The notes beneath the pieces are model-generated. The model saw nothing but the letters and a program-made list of their open reading frames with translations, was not told where the DNA came from and searched no databases. A stretch of 64,000 nt of DNA from Rhodothermales bacterium. Lineage in GTDB: Bacteria; Bacteroidota; Rhodothermia; Rhodothermales; VXPQ01. Positions 8,957-18,413 of the stretch are shown piece after piece; within the stretch, counting starts at the first letter, position 1; every line of letters starts with the position of its first letter. The stretch spans positions 2,204,965-2,268,964 of the forward strand of contig OX638295.1 of assembly GCA_951812345.1 (NCBI GenBank). Reading direction: 5' to 3'. The position numbers were made by a program, and so were the translations under genes.

Positions 8957-9991
8957 TCAGGCCAAATCCGGCGCATCGCGAACCACCCGTCCGATCGCCC
9001 GCGCAATGAGCCGGACCTGCACCATCAGATCGACGAATTGCTCGAAATAGAGCGACTGAGGACCATCGCTCTTCGCCATGTCGGGATTCGGATGCACCTC
9101 CACCATGATGCCGTCGGCCCCGGCGGCCACCGCTGCGCGCGCCATCGGAATGACCTTCCCTCGTATGCCCGTGCCATGGCTTGGATCGACAATGATCGGG
9201 AGGTGGCTGCGCTTTTTGATCACCGGCACCGCGGACAGATCCAGCGTATTGCGCGTATACGTCTCGAACGTGCGGATACCGCGCTCGCACAGCATGACGT
9301 GCGGATTGCCTTCCGAAAGCACATACTCGGCGCTCATCAGCCACTCCTCGGTCGTCGCCGAAGAACCGCGCTTCAGAAAGACGGGTTTCCGGAGTTTCCC
9401 GACCTCTTTCAGAAGCGGGAAATTCTGCATGTTGCGCGCGCCGATCTGCAAAACGTCCGCATACCGGGCAACCGGCTCGACCTGACCGACCTCCATCACT
9501 TCGGTAATGGTCTTGAGGCCATTCCTGTCGGCAGCGGCGCGCAGCAATTTCAACCCGTCTTCGCCCAGACCCTGGAAGGAATAGGGAGAGGTGCGCGGCT
9601 TGAATGCGCCGCCACGCAAGAACGCCGCCCCGCAGGCGGATACATGCGCCGCCGTGTCTTCAATCTGCTTTTCGTCCTCGACCGAACAGGGACCGGCCAT
9701 CACCACAATCTCTTCGCCGCCCACGGGTACGCCCCCCACGTCGATCACCGTATTTTCCCTTTTCCAGGACCGGCTGGCGAACTTGTACGGCTCGGTTACC
9801 CGATACACCTCCGCCACACCGCCCATAACCCGGATACTCCGGGGGTCGAATTCGGGCTTCACGCCAATGGCGCCCAGTACCGTCTGGTTCACCCCGCTGG
9901 AACGGTGTACGTCGAATCCGTATTCGTTCAGACGCTCGATTACGTCCTGAATCCGGGTTTCTTCCGCACCTGGTCGAAAAACTACGATCAT
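8957..9991 (-). CDS. aroF: 3-deoxy-7-phosphoheptulonate synthase (DAHP synthase, type I-beta)
   Basis: 344 residues. The enzyme condenses phosphoenolpyruvate with erythrose 4-phosphate in the first shikimate step. Residues 1 to about 70 are a ferredoxin-like regulatory domain (MIVVFRPGAEETRIQDVIERL), as in Thermotoga-type enzymes. The barrel follows, with AGPCSVEDEKQI, GAFKPRTSPYSFQG, KRGSSATTEEWL, LCERGIRTFE and DPSHGTG. The ATG at 9991 is chosen because the preceding 27 in-frame codons are arginine-rich non-coding sequence. The other shikimate genes are not in the window. Chorismate produced by this pathway feeds the menaquinone genes at 13-20 kb, but the two are not in one operon. Confidence 0.93.
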   Translation of the reverse strand: MIVVFRPGAEETRIQDVIERLNEYGFDVHRSSGVNQTVLGAIGVKPEFDPRSIRVMGGVAEVYRVTEPYKFASRSWKRENTVIDVGGVPVGGEEIVVMAGPCSVEDEKQIEDTAAHVSACGAAFLRGGAFKPRTSPYSFQGLGEDGLKLLRAAADRNGLKTITEVMEVGQVEPVARYADVLQIGARNMQNFPLLKEVGKLRKPVFLKRGSSATTEEWLMSAEYVLSEGNPHVMLCERGIRTFETYTRNTLDLSAVPVIKKRSHLPIIVDPSHGTGIRGKVIPMARAAVAAGADGIMVEVHPNPDMAKSDGPQSLYFEQFVDLMVQVRLIARAIGRVVRDAPDLA

Positions 9992-10163
9992 GGGAAGGAA
10001 TGGAATGGTTGATACGCGGCGGCGGACAGAACCGGGTGAGCGAACGCGGCGCACCGCGTGGCCCGGGGGCATCCGTTCTTATCCAACAGATGGCCGCCGT
10101 GCGCTATAAACGCCGCATAGCATATACCCGGTTTCATGGCGGCCTGTTCACGGACAAAATTAT

Positions 10164-10183
10164 AAGATACTCTTAAAGTCCCG
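10164..10183. repeat. Possible degenerate copy (R0) of the dispersed intergenic repeat
   Basis: AAGATACTCTTAAAGTCCCG resembles the left module of the other copies (GGATACTCTGATTAAGTCCG) with a 2-base gap. It lies in the 206-bp spacer between lptB and aroF. Its motif end points to aroF, about 170 bp away. The rest of this spacer shows nothing I recognise. Confidence 0.4.
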
Positions 10184-10197
10184 ATGGCAAGGCGCCG

Positions 10198-10959
10198 TCA
10201 CCGGTACCGTTCGAGCGTGAATTTCTCTCCCAGATACCGTTCACGCACTTCCTGATCGTGAGCAAGCGCCTCGGCAGTGCCCTGTTTCAGAATACGCCCC
10301 TCGTAAAGCAGGCAGGCGCGATCCGTAATAGCCAGCGTCTCGTGCACGTTGTGGTCGGTAATGAGTACGCCGATGCCGCGCGCCTTCAGGCCGGCTACCA
10401 CCCCCTGGATATCTTCGACGGCGATAGGATCCACGCCGGCAAAGGGTTCGTCCAGCAAAAAGAATTTCGGCTCGATGGCCATGGCCCGGACGATTTCGGT
10501 GCGCCGCCGCTCGCCGCCCGACAAGGCGTACCCTTTCGAGCGACGTACGCGCTCGAGGCCGAATTCGACGATAAGCGCATCGACGCGGGCATGGCGTTCA
10601 TCCCGTCCGATGCCCTGAAATTCGAGCACCGCATGCAGATTGTCTTCTACGGAGAGTTTCGAAAAAATGGACGCTTCCTGGGCAAGGTAGCCGAGGCCCA
10701 GACGGGCCCGTTTGTACATCGGCATGGACGTAATGTCCTGCTCCCCTACATAAATCCGCCCTGCGTTGGGCCGAACCATCCCCACGATCATATGAAACGT
10801 GGTTGTTTTTCCGGCGCCGTTGGGGCCGAGCAGGCCCACGATCTCGCCCTGCGATACATGGACGCTCACGTCGTCCACCACGTTGCGCTTCTTGTACCGT
10901 TTCGTGAGGCGCTCGGCGCGGAGCGTCACGGAGGCAGCAGGGTCGCCGGAAAATGCCAT
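10198..10959 (-). CDS. lptB: LPS export ABC transporter ATPase LptB
   Basis: A 253-residue ATPase that powers the LptB2FG extractor moving lipopolysaccharide out of the inner membrane. Walker A is [10 protein letters not shown] at residues 45-54. The signature motif is LSGGERRR, Walker B is [13 protein letters not shown] and the switch histidine is in LITDHNVHE, all LptB-specific spellings. The ATG at 10959 lies six bases after the stop of the lptA-like gene. A longer frame upstream is the shadow of that gene. It is the last gene of lptC-lptA-lptB. LptF and LptG are not in the window. Confidence 0.96.
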   Translation of the reverse strand: MAFSGDPAASVTLRAERLTKRYKKRNVVDDVSVHVSQGEIVGLLGPNGAGKTTTFHMIVGMVRPNAGRIYVGEQDITSMPMYKRARLGLGYLAQEASIFSKLSVEDNLHAVLEFQGIGRDERHARVDALIVEFGLERVRRSKGYALSGGERRRTEIVRAMAIEPKFFLLDEPFAGVDPIAVEDIQGVVAGLKARGIGVLITDHNVHETLAITDRACLLYEGRILKQGTAEALAHDQEVRERYLGEKFTLERYR

Positions 10960-10964
10960 ACGGG

Positions 10965-12467
10965 TCAATCCATTGGTTCCGGAAGCGGATCGGGGGCGTC
11001 GGAAGGTTGGAAACCATCGCGCCCCTGCCATTCGACGCGCTGGAGAAATTCCCGTTTCACCGGGCGCCGCTCGGGACGCCATACGAACCCGTCGAGCGAG
11101 AGCGAATCGGGCATAATTTCCTCCGAATAATATACGCCTTCCGTATCGCGGATCGCTTCGAGCCGGTCGATGTCTCCTTCGCGGAAATGAAGCAGAATGC
11201 GGTCTGCCGACATATGGACGGCGCCCTCCGCCAGATTATCCTCGCTGGTTCTGAAATGAATGGCTTCGGCCTGGGGACCCGCCGAAAGCGTGCGCAGGGA
11301 ATCCTGTTCGAACGCCGCTTCGATCCGCTTGCCGCGCAACTGGTGAATCCGGTTCGTCGCCGAATCCGGACGGGCCGCAAAGGCGCTTCCCAGCACAAAG
11401 AGGGAGTCCACATCTTCGCCGCCCCCCTCGACCTGCAGCGTGTCTCCGCTTACCTGATTGTCCCGGAACCAGGCCAGAGGGTCCCCGAAAAACCAGGCGG
11501 TGGTGCGCTGGACATCCGCCCCGTCTTCGCCCGCGGCGGTTATCCGGTCATAGACCACCGAGTCCGCAACGGCCGTAAGGCCGCCATGCAGGATACGCAC
11601 CGAATCGACGGCCACAAGCCGCTCCAGCGAATCCCGCCGGGACGATTCGAGGATACGGGCGCGCATCATCAACGTATCCGTGTCGGCGCCGGTCGAATCC
11701 TCCCGGATCCGCAGCAACAGAGGATCGCCTTCCATGCGGCTGTAGCCGGTGCTGTCCTCGTTGTATGCCCGGTCCCCGAAAAGAAGCGACCGGACGATCT
11801 GTCGTTTCGTATCCGCCTGCCCGGTCGTATCGATGCGTTCGACGAACACATTGCCGCGAGCGAGCGAAATGTCCGTTTCCCTATGGTAGGTGACGGTGTC
11901 CGCCCGCAGCGACGCGTTGTCTTCCACCACGACCACATCCCCATAAAAATCGGCCCGCTTCTCGTCCGAAAGATATTCCCCGGCCAGACTGGTCAGCACC
12001 GCAGCGCGGTCGGTCAATGTGACGCCCTCCGAAAATCGGGCGCGTTTCGAGCGGGTGAAATACAGGCCCGACGGCGCCTCGATCAAAACGTCTCCATCGG
12101 AAAGGCGGATGCCGCCGCGCGCATGGCCCGTCTTGTCACGGCTGTTGTAAAGCACCGTATCGGCGCGCAGCGTATCGCCGCGTTCGATCACCAGCACATC
12201 GCCCGTGAAAAGGATCTCGCGGCGTTCCGGATATTGGACAGCCCGGCGCGCCCGCAAGCGCGTATCCTCCTGTTGCAATCGCACATTCCCGATGAGGCGC
12301 CGGATGCGTTCGCCCTCTTCTTCTCCGCCTTCGAGCAGGTCGGCGCGCACATCCACCTCCTGCACCCCGGTGGTATCGGCTTCCTGGGCATAGATCGGCA
12401 GGGCCGCGCCGACAACAATGCACAGGCCCGCCACCAAACGACATATGGATACGGCGCCGCGTCTCAT
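10965..12467 (-). CDS. lptA: Periplasmic OstA/LptA-like LPS transport protein
   Basis: A 500-residue exported protein. The signal peptide is [20 protein letters not shown]...IYAQ. A series of beta-rich OstA-type repeats follows, with recurrent phrases such as [46 protein letters not shown] and [25 protein letters not shown]. It is far longer than E. coli LptA (about 185 residues), as is usual in Bacteroidota, where the bridge protein has several OstA-like stretches. Its start overlaps the lptC stop by ATGA, and lptB follows after five bases. The role is to bridge the periplasm for LPS. The gene symbol is given by position and fold. It could also be called an OstA-like protein. Confidence 0.85.
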   Translation of the reverse strand: MRRGAVSICRLVAGLCIVVGAALPIYAQEADTTGVQEVDVRADLLEGGEEEGERIRRLIGNVRLQQEDTRLRARRAVQYPERREILFTGDVLVIERGDTLRADTVLYNSRDKTGHARGGIRLSDGDVLIEAPSGLYFTRSKRARFSEGVTLTDRAAVLTSLAGEYLSDEKRADFYGDVVVVEDNASLRADTVTYHRETDISLARGNVFVERIDTTGQADTKRQIVRSLLFGDRAYNEDSTGYSRMEGDPLLLRIREDSTGADTDTLMMRARILESSRRDSLERLVAVDSVRILHGGLTAVADSVVYDRITAAGEDGADVQRTTAWFFGDPLAWFRDNQVSGDTLQVEGGGEDVDSLFVLGSAFAARPDSATNRIHQLRGKRIEAAFEQDSLRTLSAGPQAEAIHFRTSEDNLAEGAVHMSADRILLHFREGDIDRLEAIRDTEGVYYSEEIMPDSLSLDGFVWRPERRPVKREFLQRVEWQGRDGFQPSDAPDPLPEPMD

Positions 12468-13048
12468 TCTTCGCGCACGGTCACCCGGCCGGTCATGCTG
12501 CGTAACGTATACTCGTCGAGACGCTCGTCCGCTTCCAAGGCGTATCCCTGCACCTGTTCGTCAGGGGTCGAGATGCGGACGAATCCCGGCGTTCGAAGGG
12601 CCTCCTCGCGTTCCAGCCAGACAAGATGCTCGCTCCACAGCACCTTGTCGCCCTGCGCGCGGACCTCGACGTTCCCTGTCGCCTCAAATCGCTTTTTGTT
12701 GTCAAGAAGCGTAACCCGATCCGCAAAGACGGTAGCGGAGGAATCCCCGGCTTCATCGTACAGCAGGACCGTCACGCGCCCCCCGGTCGAGTCGCTCTGC
12801 AGGACGGTCCATGTGCTGTCCCCCGCTTCGAACGTCGCCATATGATCTGCGCGCATCTTCAGACGCGGACGGGAGGAGGCGTTTCCGGGGGTCGTCTCCG
12901 TTAAATAATACTCGGCGCCCCAGCTTTCCTGCACGGGATCCGCCTCGGAGCGAATGTCTTTCAGGGCGGCCGGAGGAGCGGTAGTGCGGCCGCAGGCTGC
13001 AAGCATACCCACACACAGTAACAGCACGAGATTCAGACTGCAACGCAT
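12464..13048 (-). CDS. lptC: LPS export lipoprotein LptC
   Basis: 194 residues. The N-terminus MRCSLNLVLLLCVGMLAACG is a lipoprotein signal with the lipobox cysteine near residue 19. The OstA-like beta fold of LptC follows (LKMRADHMATFEAGDSTWTV; FADRVTLLDNKKRFEATGNVEV; KVLWSEHLVWLEREEAL). The ATG at 13048 is internal to a longer frame, the extra part of which is the shadow of menE. It starts 56 bp downstream of the menE stop and overlaps lptA. The lpt genes may thus be read through from the menaquinone operon. Confidence 0.88.
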   Translation of the reverse strand: MRCSLNLVLLLCVGMLAACGRTTAPPAALKDIRSEADPVQESWGAEYYLTETTPGNASSRPRLKMRADHMATFEAGDSTWTVLQSDSTGGRVTVLLYDEAGDSSATVFADRVTLLDNKKRFEATGNVEVRAQGDKVLWSEHLVWLEREEALRTPGFVRISTPDEQVQGYALEADERLDEYTLRSMTGRVTVREE

Positions 13049-13104
13049 GGCGCGGCGCGTCGTCAGGAAAGGGGAATGCGGACCGGAAGAATTGGGGTAT
13101 TTCT

Positions 13105-14526
13105 TTACGCGCGCCGGGGAGATGGGTTCGTCCGCATCGCCTCGGCCCGCCGCCGGAACAGACTGCGGTCCGGCTTGAGGCCCTCTCCGGAAAGATCGGC
13201 CGGCCACGGATAGAAAGCGTCGGGCGTCATGAACCGGGGAAGTACGGCCTCCGCGGCGGCGCGCAACCGGGACGCATCGATTTTCCCGGTCGCCGTTTCG
13301 ACAAAAGCCACCGGGCGCTGGCCGTATTCCTCGTCCGCCACGCCCACGACGACCACGCGCTCGACGCCTTCCACGCCCGCCAGAACCACCTCGATCTCCT
13401 CGGGCAGAATGTTCTCGCCGCCCGACACGAGCATATGATCCATCCGTCCCCGAACAACCAGTCGTCCGGAAGCATTCATCCAGCCTATATCTCCGGTTGC
13501 AAACCACCCTTCCTCGTCAAAAGGACGCGCCAGCCGATCCCCCTCGACATATCCGGCAAAGCGTGTGCGCCCCCGCACCATGATCTGCCCCCCTTCGTCG
13601 CAGCGGAGTTCCCGCCAGGGCAACACCCGGCCCGACGTGCGCAAGGCCTCCGACGCCGCGCCGGGAGGCGTGGCCGTCACTTGCGAAGCCATCTCGGTAA
13701 GGCCGTAGCTGGTATGTACGGGTATGCCGCGCCGTACGGCCTCGTCAATCAGGACCGGCGATACAGAACCCCCTCCGAGCAACAGAGCCTTCTCCGGGTG
13801 CGCCTCCCCGGACTCCGCTTCGCGCAACAGCCGCCGGAGCTGGGTGGACACCATGGACGCATGGGTAACTTTCCGGACGGACTCGACAAGGGAATCCACC
13901 GGATCGGGCACTACCACCGTAGCGGCGGCAAGCAAACACCGAAAAAGAATCGCAATTCCCCCCACATGCCAGAGCGGCAACGACAGGAGCCAGCGGTCGC
14001 CGCAAGCCAGCGGCATGTTGCCCTGTGCGCCCAGCGCACTGAAATAATGATTCCCGTACGTATGAAGCGCAGGGCGGGCCGCGCCCGAAGACCCGGAGGT
14101 GAACACGATGGTGGCGGGCGCATCCTCGGAAAACGGCGGCGCGGCGTCAGGGTCTTCGCGCGGACCCCGTTCGATCAGGGCTCTCGCCGCCACTGCCGTT
14201 TCGAGCGGGCGGTCGCCGACTGTAAGCGCTGCGCCCAGACCGCGGCAGCGCTCGGCTACCGTAGCCTCCGGGAGGCGCATCGACATCGGACAGGCCACCG
14301 CCCCTGCCCGTATCGCCGCAAGAAGCAGGATGACCGCTTCCGCGCTCCGGTCCATGACGAGCACTACCCGATCTCCCCTGCCCACCCCTTTTTCCGCCAT
14401 GCGGCGGGCCATCCCCGACACAAAGCGGTCGAGTTCGCCATACGATGTCTCGACGCCGGGGGAAGACAGCGCCGTTTCAAGAGGCGCCCGGAGCGCCGCC
14501 GTCGAAAGCAGGCAGGGAATATCCAT
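13105..14526 (-). CDS. menE: o-succinylbenzoate--CoA ligase
   Basis: A 473-residue adenylate-forming enzyme that activates o-succinylbenzoate in menaquinone synthesis. Visible motifs include the phosphate loop TIVFTSGSSGAARPAL (about residues 138-153), SLPLWHVGGIAIL, TSYGLTEMAS, the hinge WFATGDIGW...GRLVVRGRMDHMLVSGGENI, and the C-terminal lysine in GEGLKPDRSLF. The phosphate loop lacks the usual GKPKG lysine spelling, having GAARPA instead. This is odd for the family, but the other motifs are intact. Position after menA in a men operon supports the assignment over other acyl-CoA ligases. Confidence 0.9.
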   Translation of the reverse strand: MDIPCLLSTAALRAPLETALSSPGVETSYGELDRFVSGMARRMAEKGVGRGDRVVLVMDRSAEAVILLLAAIRAGAVACPMSMRLPEATVAERCRGLGAALTVGDRPLETAVAARALIERGPREDPDAAPPFSEDAPATIVFTSGSSGAARPALHTYGNHYFSALGAQGNMPLACGDRWLLSLPLWHVGGIAILFRCLLAAATVVVPDPVDSLVESVRKVTHASMVSTQLRRLLREAESGEAHPEKALLLGGGSVSPVLIDEAVRRGIPVHTSYGLTEMASQVTATPPGAASEALRTSGRVLPWRELRCDEGGQIMVRGRTRFAGYVEGDRLARPFDEEGWFATGDIGWMNASGRLVVRGRMDHMLVSGGENILPEEIEVVLAGVEGVERVVVVGVADEEYGQRPVAFVETATGKIDASRLRAAAEAVLPRFMTPDAFYPWPADLSGEGLKPDRSLFRRRAEAMRTNPSPRRA

Positions 14527-14551
14527 GGATCGGGACAGGCGGTTACATGGT

Positions 14552-15445
14552 CTACATGATCCGTCCGAGGCTGAAAAGCAGACAGTAGGCGAGCAAAAGC
14601 CGCGAGGTAGACCCCAGAAGCGGGTTCAATACCGCAGGATCGCTCGTGGCGCGCAGCGTCCGCAGGTTGGCCAGCCCCCAGGGCGTTGCAATCAGCGCAA
14701 TAAGCATCCACCAGTTGCTCGCAAGCATCGCCGAGGCCACGACCACCAGAGCCGCGCCCGCCACGCATACGCCGTAGAGTAGTACGCCTGCACCGCGCCC
14801 CCATCGCACCACCAGCGTTTTCTTCCCGGCGGCCTCGTCCTCCGCGATGTCGCGCGTATTGTTCACGAGCAGAATGGCGGTAGCCAGAAACCCCGGCCCC
14901 AACCCGGCCAGCGCAACCGGCCACGAAAACGACAGCGCCTGCACATAGTGCGTCCCGGCCACGGCCACCGGACCGAAAAACACCAGCACAAAAAGATCGG
15001 CGATACCGAGGTACGCCAGCGAATAGCGCCCCGCCGAGTAGATGGCCCCGCACAAAATGGACACCAGCCCGACGAACAAGAGGAACCATCCTCCGCGCAC
15101 GACCAGGTACAGCCCGGCCAGAAAAGCGATCAGAAAAGCGATAGCCGCCGCCATGCGGACCGCTTGGGGACTGGCCAGACCCGCCTGGGTGATGCGCAGG
15201 GGCCCCTTGCGTTCCGCCGTATCGGCGCCTTGGGCAAAGTCCTGGTAATCGTTCGCATAATTCGTGCCCACCTGAATGAACACGGCAACAAGGAATGCGC
15301 AACACGCGGAAAGCGCATGAAAGGCGTCGTCTCCGAAGGCGAAGGCCGTCCCGAGCAGCCCTGGCGCCACCGCGGCCCAGAGCGTTTTCGGACGCGCCGC
15401 CCGGATCCAGATCGTCCAGTTCGGACGTTCCTCTTTCGATGACAT
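14552..15445 (-). CDS. menA: 1,4-dihydroxy-2-naphthoate polyprenyltransferase
   Basis: A 297-residue integral membrane prenyltransferase of the UbiA superfamily with about eight helices. It attaches the isoprenoid tail to DHNA. The two magnesium-binding motifs are present as NDYQDFAQGAD and NNTRDIAEDEAAG. The ATG at 15445 is preferred. A TTG at 15490, overlapping the menB stop as TTGA, would add 15 residues and is a real alternative, given how often genes here overlap. Its product demethylmenaquinone would be finished by a methyltransferase not seen in the window. Confidence 0.95.
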   Translation of the reverse strand: MSSKEERPNWTIWIRAARPKTLWAAVAPGLLGTAFAFGDDAFHALSACCAFLVAVFIQVGTNYANDYQDFAQGADTAERKGPLRITQAGLASPQAVRMAAAIAFLIAFLAGLYLVVRGGWFLLFVGLVSILCGAIYSAGRYSLAYLGIADLFVLVFFGPVAVAGTHYVQALSFSWPVALAGLGPGFLATAILLVNNTRDIAEDEAAGKKTLVVRWGRGAGVLLYGVCVAGAALVVVASAMLASNWWMLIALIATPWGLANLRTLRATSDPAVLNPLLGSTSRLLLAYCLLFSLGRIM

Positions 15446-15486
15446 ACCCGATTGCCCGGTAGCGGAAGCGGATGTCGAGGGCGCGT

Positions 15487-16314
15487 TCAAGGACGGTACG
15501 GGAACTGCGAGAAGTCCGGCTTGCGCTTCTCATTGAAGGCGTTGCGCCCTTCCTGCCCTTCCTCGGTCATATAGAAAAGCAGCGTGGCGTTCCCGGCCAG
15601 TTCCTGCAAGCCCGCCTGCCCGTCGCAATCGGCGTTCAGACCGGCTTTCAGGCAGCGGATAGCCATTTGCGAATTCCGCAGAATGTCCCGGCACCAACTC
15701 ACGGTTTCCTCTTCCAGTCGGTCCAGGGGCACCACGGTGTTCACCAGTCCCATCTCCAGCGCCTGGCGAGCATCGTAGGGACGGCACAGAAACCATATCT
15801 CGCGGGCCTTTTTCTGACCCACGATGCGGGCAAGATACGAGGCCCCGTACCCCCCGTCAAACGATCCCACCTTGGGTCCCGTCTGCATGAACCGGGCGTT
15901 TTCGGCGGCAATGGTAAGGTCGCACAGCACATGCAGCACATGCCCGCCGCCCACGGCCCAGCCCGCCACCATGGCGATCACCGGCTTCGGACAGCTCCGT
16001 ATCTCCCGCTGAAAATCAAGCACATTCAGCCGCATGACCCCCGTGCCTTCTTCCGTATACCCGGCATCCCCGCGAATCTTCTGGTCTCCGCCGGAGCAGA
16101 AAGCGTCCGGCCCCTCGCCGGTAAGAATAATCACGCCGATGGCATGATCGTCGCGCGCATCCTGGAGCGCGTCGCGCATCTCCGTAACCGTAAGGGGGCG
16201 GAAGGCGTTGCGTACTTCGGGCCGAGCGATGGTGATCTTTGCGATCCCCTCCGCCTTGTGATACGTGATATCCCGGTAGGATTTCGCTGCTTGCCAATCT
16301 ATTGCAGGAGTCAT
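15487..16314 (-). CDS. menB: 1,4-dihydroxy-2-naphthoyl-CoA synthase
   Basis: A 275-residue crotonase-fold enzyme that closes the second ring of o-succinylbenzoyl-CoA. The oxyanion and active-site segments are typical of Men[35 protein letters not shown] and [16 protein letters not shown]. The C-terminus ends [13 protein letters not shown], as in other MenB proteins. Its start overlaps the menD stop (ATGA), and it overlaps or closely precedes menA, so the three are probably translated as a coupled unit. Confidence 0.97.
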   Translation of the reverse strand: MTPAIDWQAAKSYRDITYHKAEGIAKITIARPEVRNAFRPLTVTEMRDALQDARDDHAIGVIILTGEGPDAFCSGGDQKIRGDAGYTEEGTGVMRLNVLDFQREIRSCPKPVIAMVAGWAVGGGHVLHVLCDLTIAAENARFMQTGPKVGSFDGGYGASYLARIVGQKKAREIWFLCRPYDARQALEMGLVNTVVPLDRLEEETVSWCRDILRNSQMAIRCLKAGLNADCDGQAGLQELAGNATLLFYMTEEGQEGRNAFNEKRKPDFSQFPYRP

Positions 16315-18266
16315 GGGTCAGGGTTGTTGGTAAAAACGGGAACGGCGTCCGCCAACCGCTCGCAGATCAGGGCTTCCAGCCGCCGGTGCAGGTGCAGGTT
16401 TTCGGCGCGGTCGGTCGTGATTTCAATGATCCGGCTTTCCCCGGACGAAAGCGCGCTTGCGTAGGCTTCCGACAGGGTATCCATGTCCTGGACGTGATCG
16501 TAGCCGAGGCCGAACATGCGGGCCGCCTGCTCGAAACGGTACGGGTGCGGCGTCCCGAACATGGGTTCGAACGCCTCGCCGCAACCGGCCACAGGAAGAA
16601 ACGAAAAAATACCTCCGCCGTGGTTGTTGATCGCCACGATAACGACCGGCGCTGGCGCAGACGCCGTTAGGGCCAGGCTGTTCAGGTCGTGCAATAATCC
16701 AAGATCGCCCACCAGCAGAGTAACCGGCGCCCGGCGCCCGTACGCCAGTCCGACCGCCGTAGCCACGGCCCCGTCGATGCCGGAAGCGCCGCGATTGGCG
16801 GCTACGAACGGCGCCCTGCCGGCAGCATCCCCGAACATATCCATGTCCCGGATCGGCATGCTGCTTGCAAGCATGAGCGTCGCCTCGTCAGGGGTATGCC
16901 GCGAAAGCAGCCGGGCCGCGGCAGGCTCGGAAAGATCGTCCGGCGTGTGTTCGTCCATCGCGCGGGCCACGGCGTCGGAGGCAGCCGCCCAGCTTGCCGT
17001 CCAGTCCTTGTTGCCCAGCACCTTGCCCTCTCCTCGTTTCGTTTCCAGACGATGGATAACGGACCGGCAGAAAGGCGCAATGCCGGTTTCGACATACTCC
17101 GTCACGCAGTGGCCGGGGTCCATCCGGTCGGGGGATTCGCGCACGACCGCAAACAAGGCGGGGCGCACTTCGGCCAGCCAGGCATTCAGCCGCTTCGATA
17201 CGGCCGCCCCGCCGAAATACAATACGGCGTCCGGCGGATGGGACGCCCGAAACGCTTCGCTCGCCAGCGCCAGATCGTACCGCGAAGCCATTACGCCGCC
17301 CTCCGTAATTTTGTCAGTAGAACGATCTACTGAGAATTTTCCGGAAAACCGGAGCTGCGAACACACATCGGGCAGTAGCGGCCAGCCCAGTTCGTTCGCC
17401 AGCAGCCGGACCGCATCGGCCTGGGACCGGGCATGGAGCCGCCCGGCCACGACCAGCCCGCGCTTCGCCCGGCTCAGATCATCCATCAGGGACTCGAATC
17501 GGGGCGCATCGACGGAATATGTTATAAGAACTTCTGAAATATTATTGGTCGATCCATATCCGGATATGGGAGTTTTTGAAATGTCTGCGGCCGATTCATG
17601 TGCGGATATAGGGGTTTTTGCAATGTTTGTGGCCGAACCGTACCGGGTATACGGCGCCTCCGAATCCCGCCACGCCTGCAATCCATCGAGATAATCTGCG
17701 TAGCGGCTTTTGTCGGGACTGGAAACGAGCGGCTCGCGGTACATCGCGTTGAGATGCACCGGACCGGCAGGCATGCGCATTGCCCGGTACACCGCCTGAT
17801 CCGCCGTGGTGAGCACGACCGCCGGGTCGATCGCCGGATCCGGCGCGGGCAGGTCGAATTGCCACCGCGCGTAGTTGCCGAAAATCTTTACCTGATCAAT
17901 GGTCTGATTGGCCCCGGCGGCCCGCAGTTCCGGAGGACGATCCGCCGTAACGAGCAGCATCGGCACAGCGTCCATCGACGCTTCCACCACGGCGGGCATA
18001 CCGTTCGCAACTGCCGTTCCCGAGGTCGTAATCCATGCGGCAGGGCGCCGGGTAGCGCGCCCGTACCCGAGGGCGCAAAACGCCGTCCCCCGCTCGTCAT
18101 AGTGCATCACGTACTCTGCCCGGGGATGGGCAGCCACGGCAAGCGCCAGCGGAGCGCTCCGGGAACCCGATGCGATACAGAACAGGCCGACGCCGGCGCG
18201 AACCAACTCTTCCACAAGAAGATCGGCCCATATCTGGTTGATGCCGGACGGTTGGGGAGTGGTCAT
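16311..18266 (-). CDS. menD: SEPHCHC synthase MenD with two AT-rich insertions
   Basis: A 651-residue thiamin-diphosphate enzyme that adds a 2-oxoglutarate-derived unit to isochorismate. The substrate region [11 protein letters not shown], the glutamate in [12 protein letters not shown] and the cofactor motif [12 protein letters not shown]...NNHGGGIF are intact. It is about 70-90 residues longer than common MenD proteins. One insertion (about residues 206-250) consists of three related units: [22 protein letters not shown] and [12 protein letters not shown] second small one (about 309-322, [16 protein letters not shown]) corresponds to a DNA palindrome. Both lie between conserved blocks and keep the frame, so the enzyme may well be active. 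It follows menF by 147 bp, a gap that contains a dispersed repeat, and overlaps menB. Confidence 0.95.
   Translation of the reverse strand: MTTPQPSGINQIWADLLVEELVRAGVGLFCIASGSRSAPLALAVAAHPRAEYVMHYDERGTAFCALGYGRATRRPAAWITTSGTAVANGMPAVVEASMDAVPMLLVTADRPPELRAAGANQTIDQVKIFGNYARWQFDLPAPDPAIDPAVVLTTADQAVYRAMRMPAGPVHLNAMYREPLVSSPDKSRYADYLDGLQAWRDSEAPYTRYGSATNIAKTPISAHESAADISKTPISGYGSTNNISEVLITYSVDAPRFESLMDDLSRAKRGLVVAGRLHARSQADAVRLLANELGWPLLPDVCSQLRFSGKFSVDRSTDKITEGGVMASRYDLALASEAFRASHPPDAVLYFGGAAVSKRLNAWLAEVRPALFAVVRESPDRMDPGHCVTEYVETGIAPFCRSVIHRLETKRGEGKVLGNKDWTASWAAASDAVARAMDEHTPDDLSEPAAARLLSRHTPDEATLMLASSMPIRDMDMFGDAAGRAPFVAANRGASGIDGAVATAVGLAYGRRAPVTLLVGDLGLLHDLNSLALTASAPAPVVIVAINNHGGGIFSFLPVAGCGEAFEPMFGTPHPYRFEQAARMFGLGYDHVQDMDTLSEAYASALSSGESRIIEITTDRAENLHLHRRLEALICERLADAVPVFTNNPDP
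17314..17333. repeat. Palindrome inside menD
   Basis: TCAGTAGA and TCTACTGA, 8-bp perfect arms around ACGA, with AT-rich flanks (AATTTTG before, GAATTTT after), in an otherwise GC-rich gene. It encodes part of an extra loop of MenD at about residues 311-318. Confidence 0.7.
17518..17648. repeat. Degenerate ~42-bp tandem repeat, in frame within menD
   Basis: Three units start at 17518 (47 bp), 17565 (42 bp) and 17607 (42 bp). Units two and three share TATRGGRGTTTTTGMAATGT. The boundary between units one and two is a perfect 16-bp palindrome, CCATATCCGGATATGG. The block is much richer in A and T than the surrounding gene and adds about 43 residues to a linker of MenD. Confidence 0.75.
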
Positions 18267-18300
18267 GTGTATCGCTGGATTTGATCTGCCTGAAAATAAC

Positions 18301-18375
18301 GGGATACTCTGATCAAAACCACTTCGCTCAGTACATCACGGACTTGACGCGCCCTTCGGGAAGCAGAGAGGCGCA
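18301..18375. repeat. Dispersed intergenic repeat, copy R1
   Basis: Between menF and menD. It begins GGGATACTCTGATCAAAACC and contains CTTCGCTCAG, ACATCACG and GACGCGCCCTTCGGGAAGC, as in copies R2 and R7. Read on the minus strand, the motif GATCAGAGTATCC faces menD and ends about 35 bp before its start codon. Confidence 0.8.
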
Positions 18376-18413
18376 CGGATCGGGGCGGCGCACCCGGTAA
18401 AAAATCTTTCCCC

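Noticed and set aside
10953-12845. A 630-codon open frame on the plus strand opposite lptB, lptA and lptC
   Set aside because: It is a shadow of GC-rich codon use. It shows no signal, domain or family pattern, while the minus-strand frames have clear Lpt motifs and ATGA overlaps.
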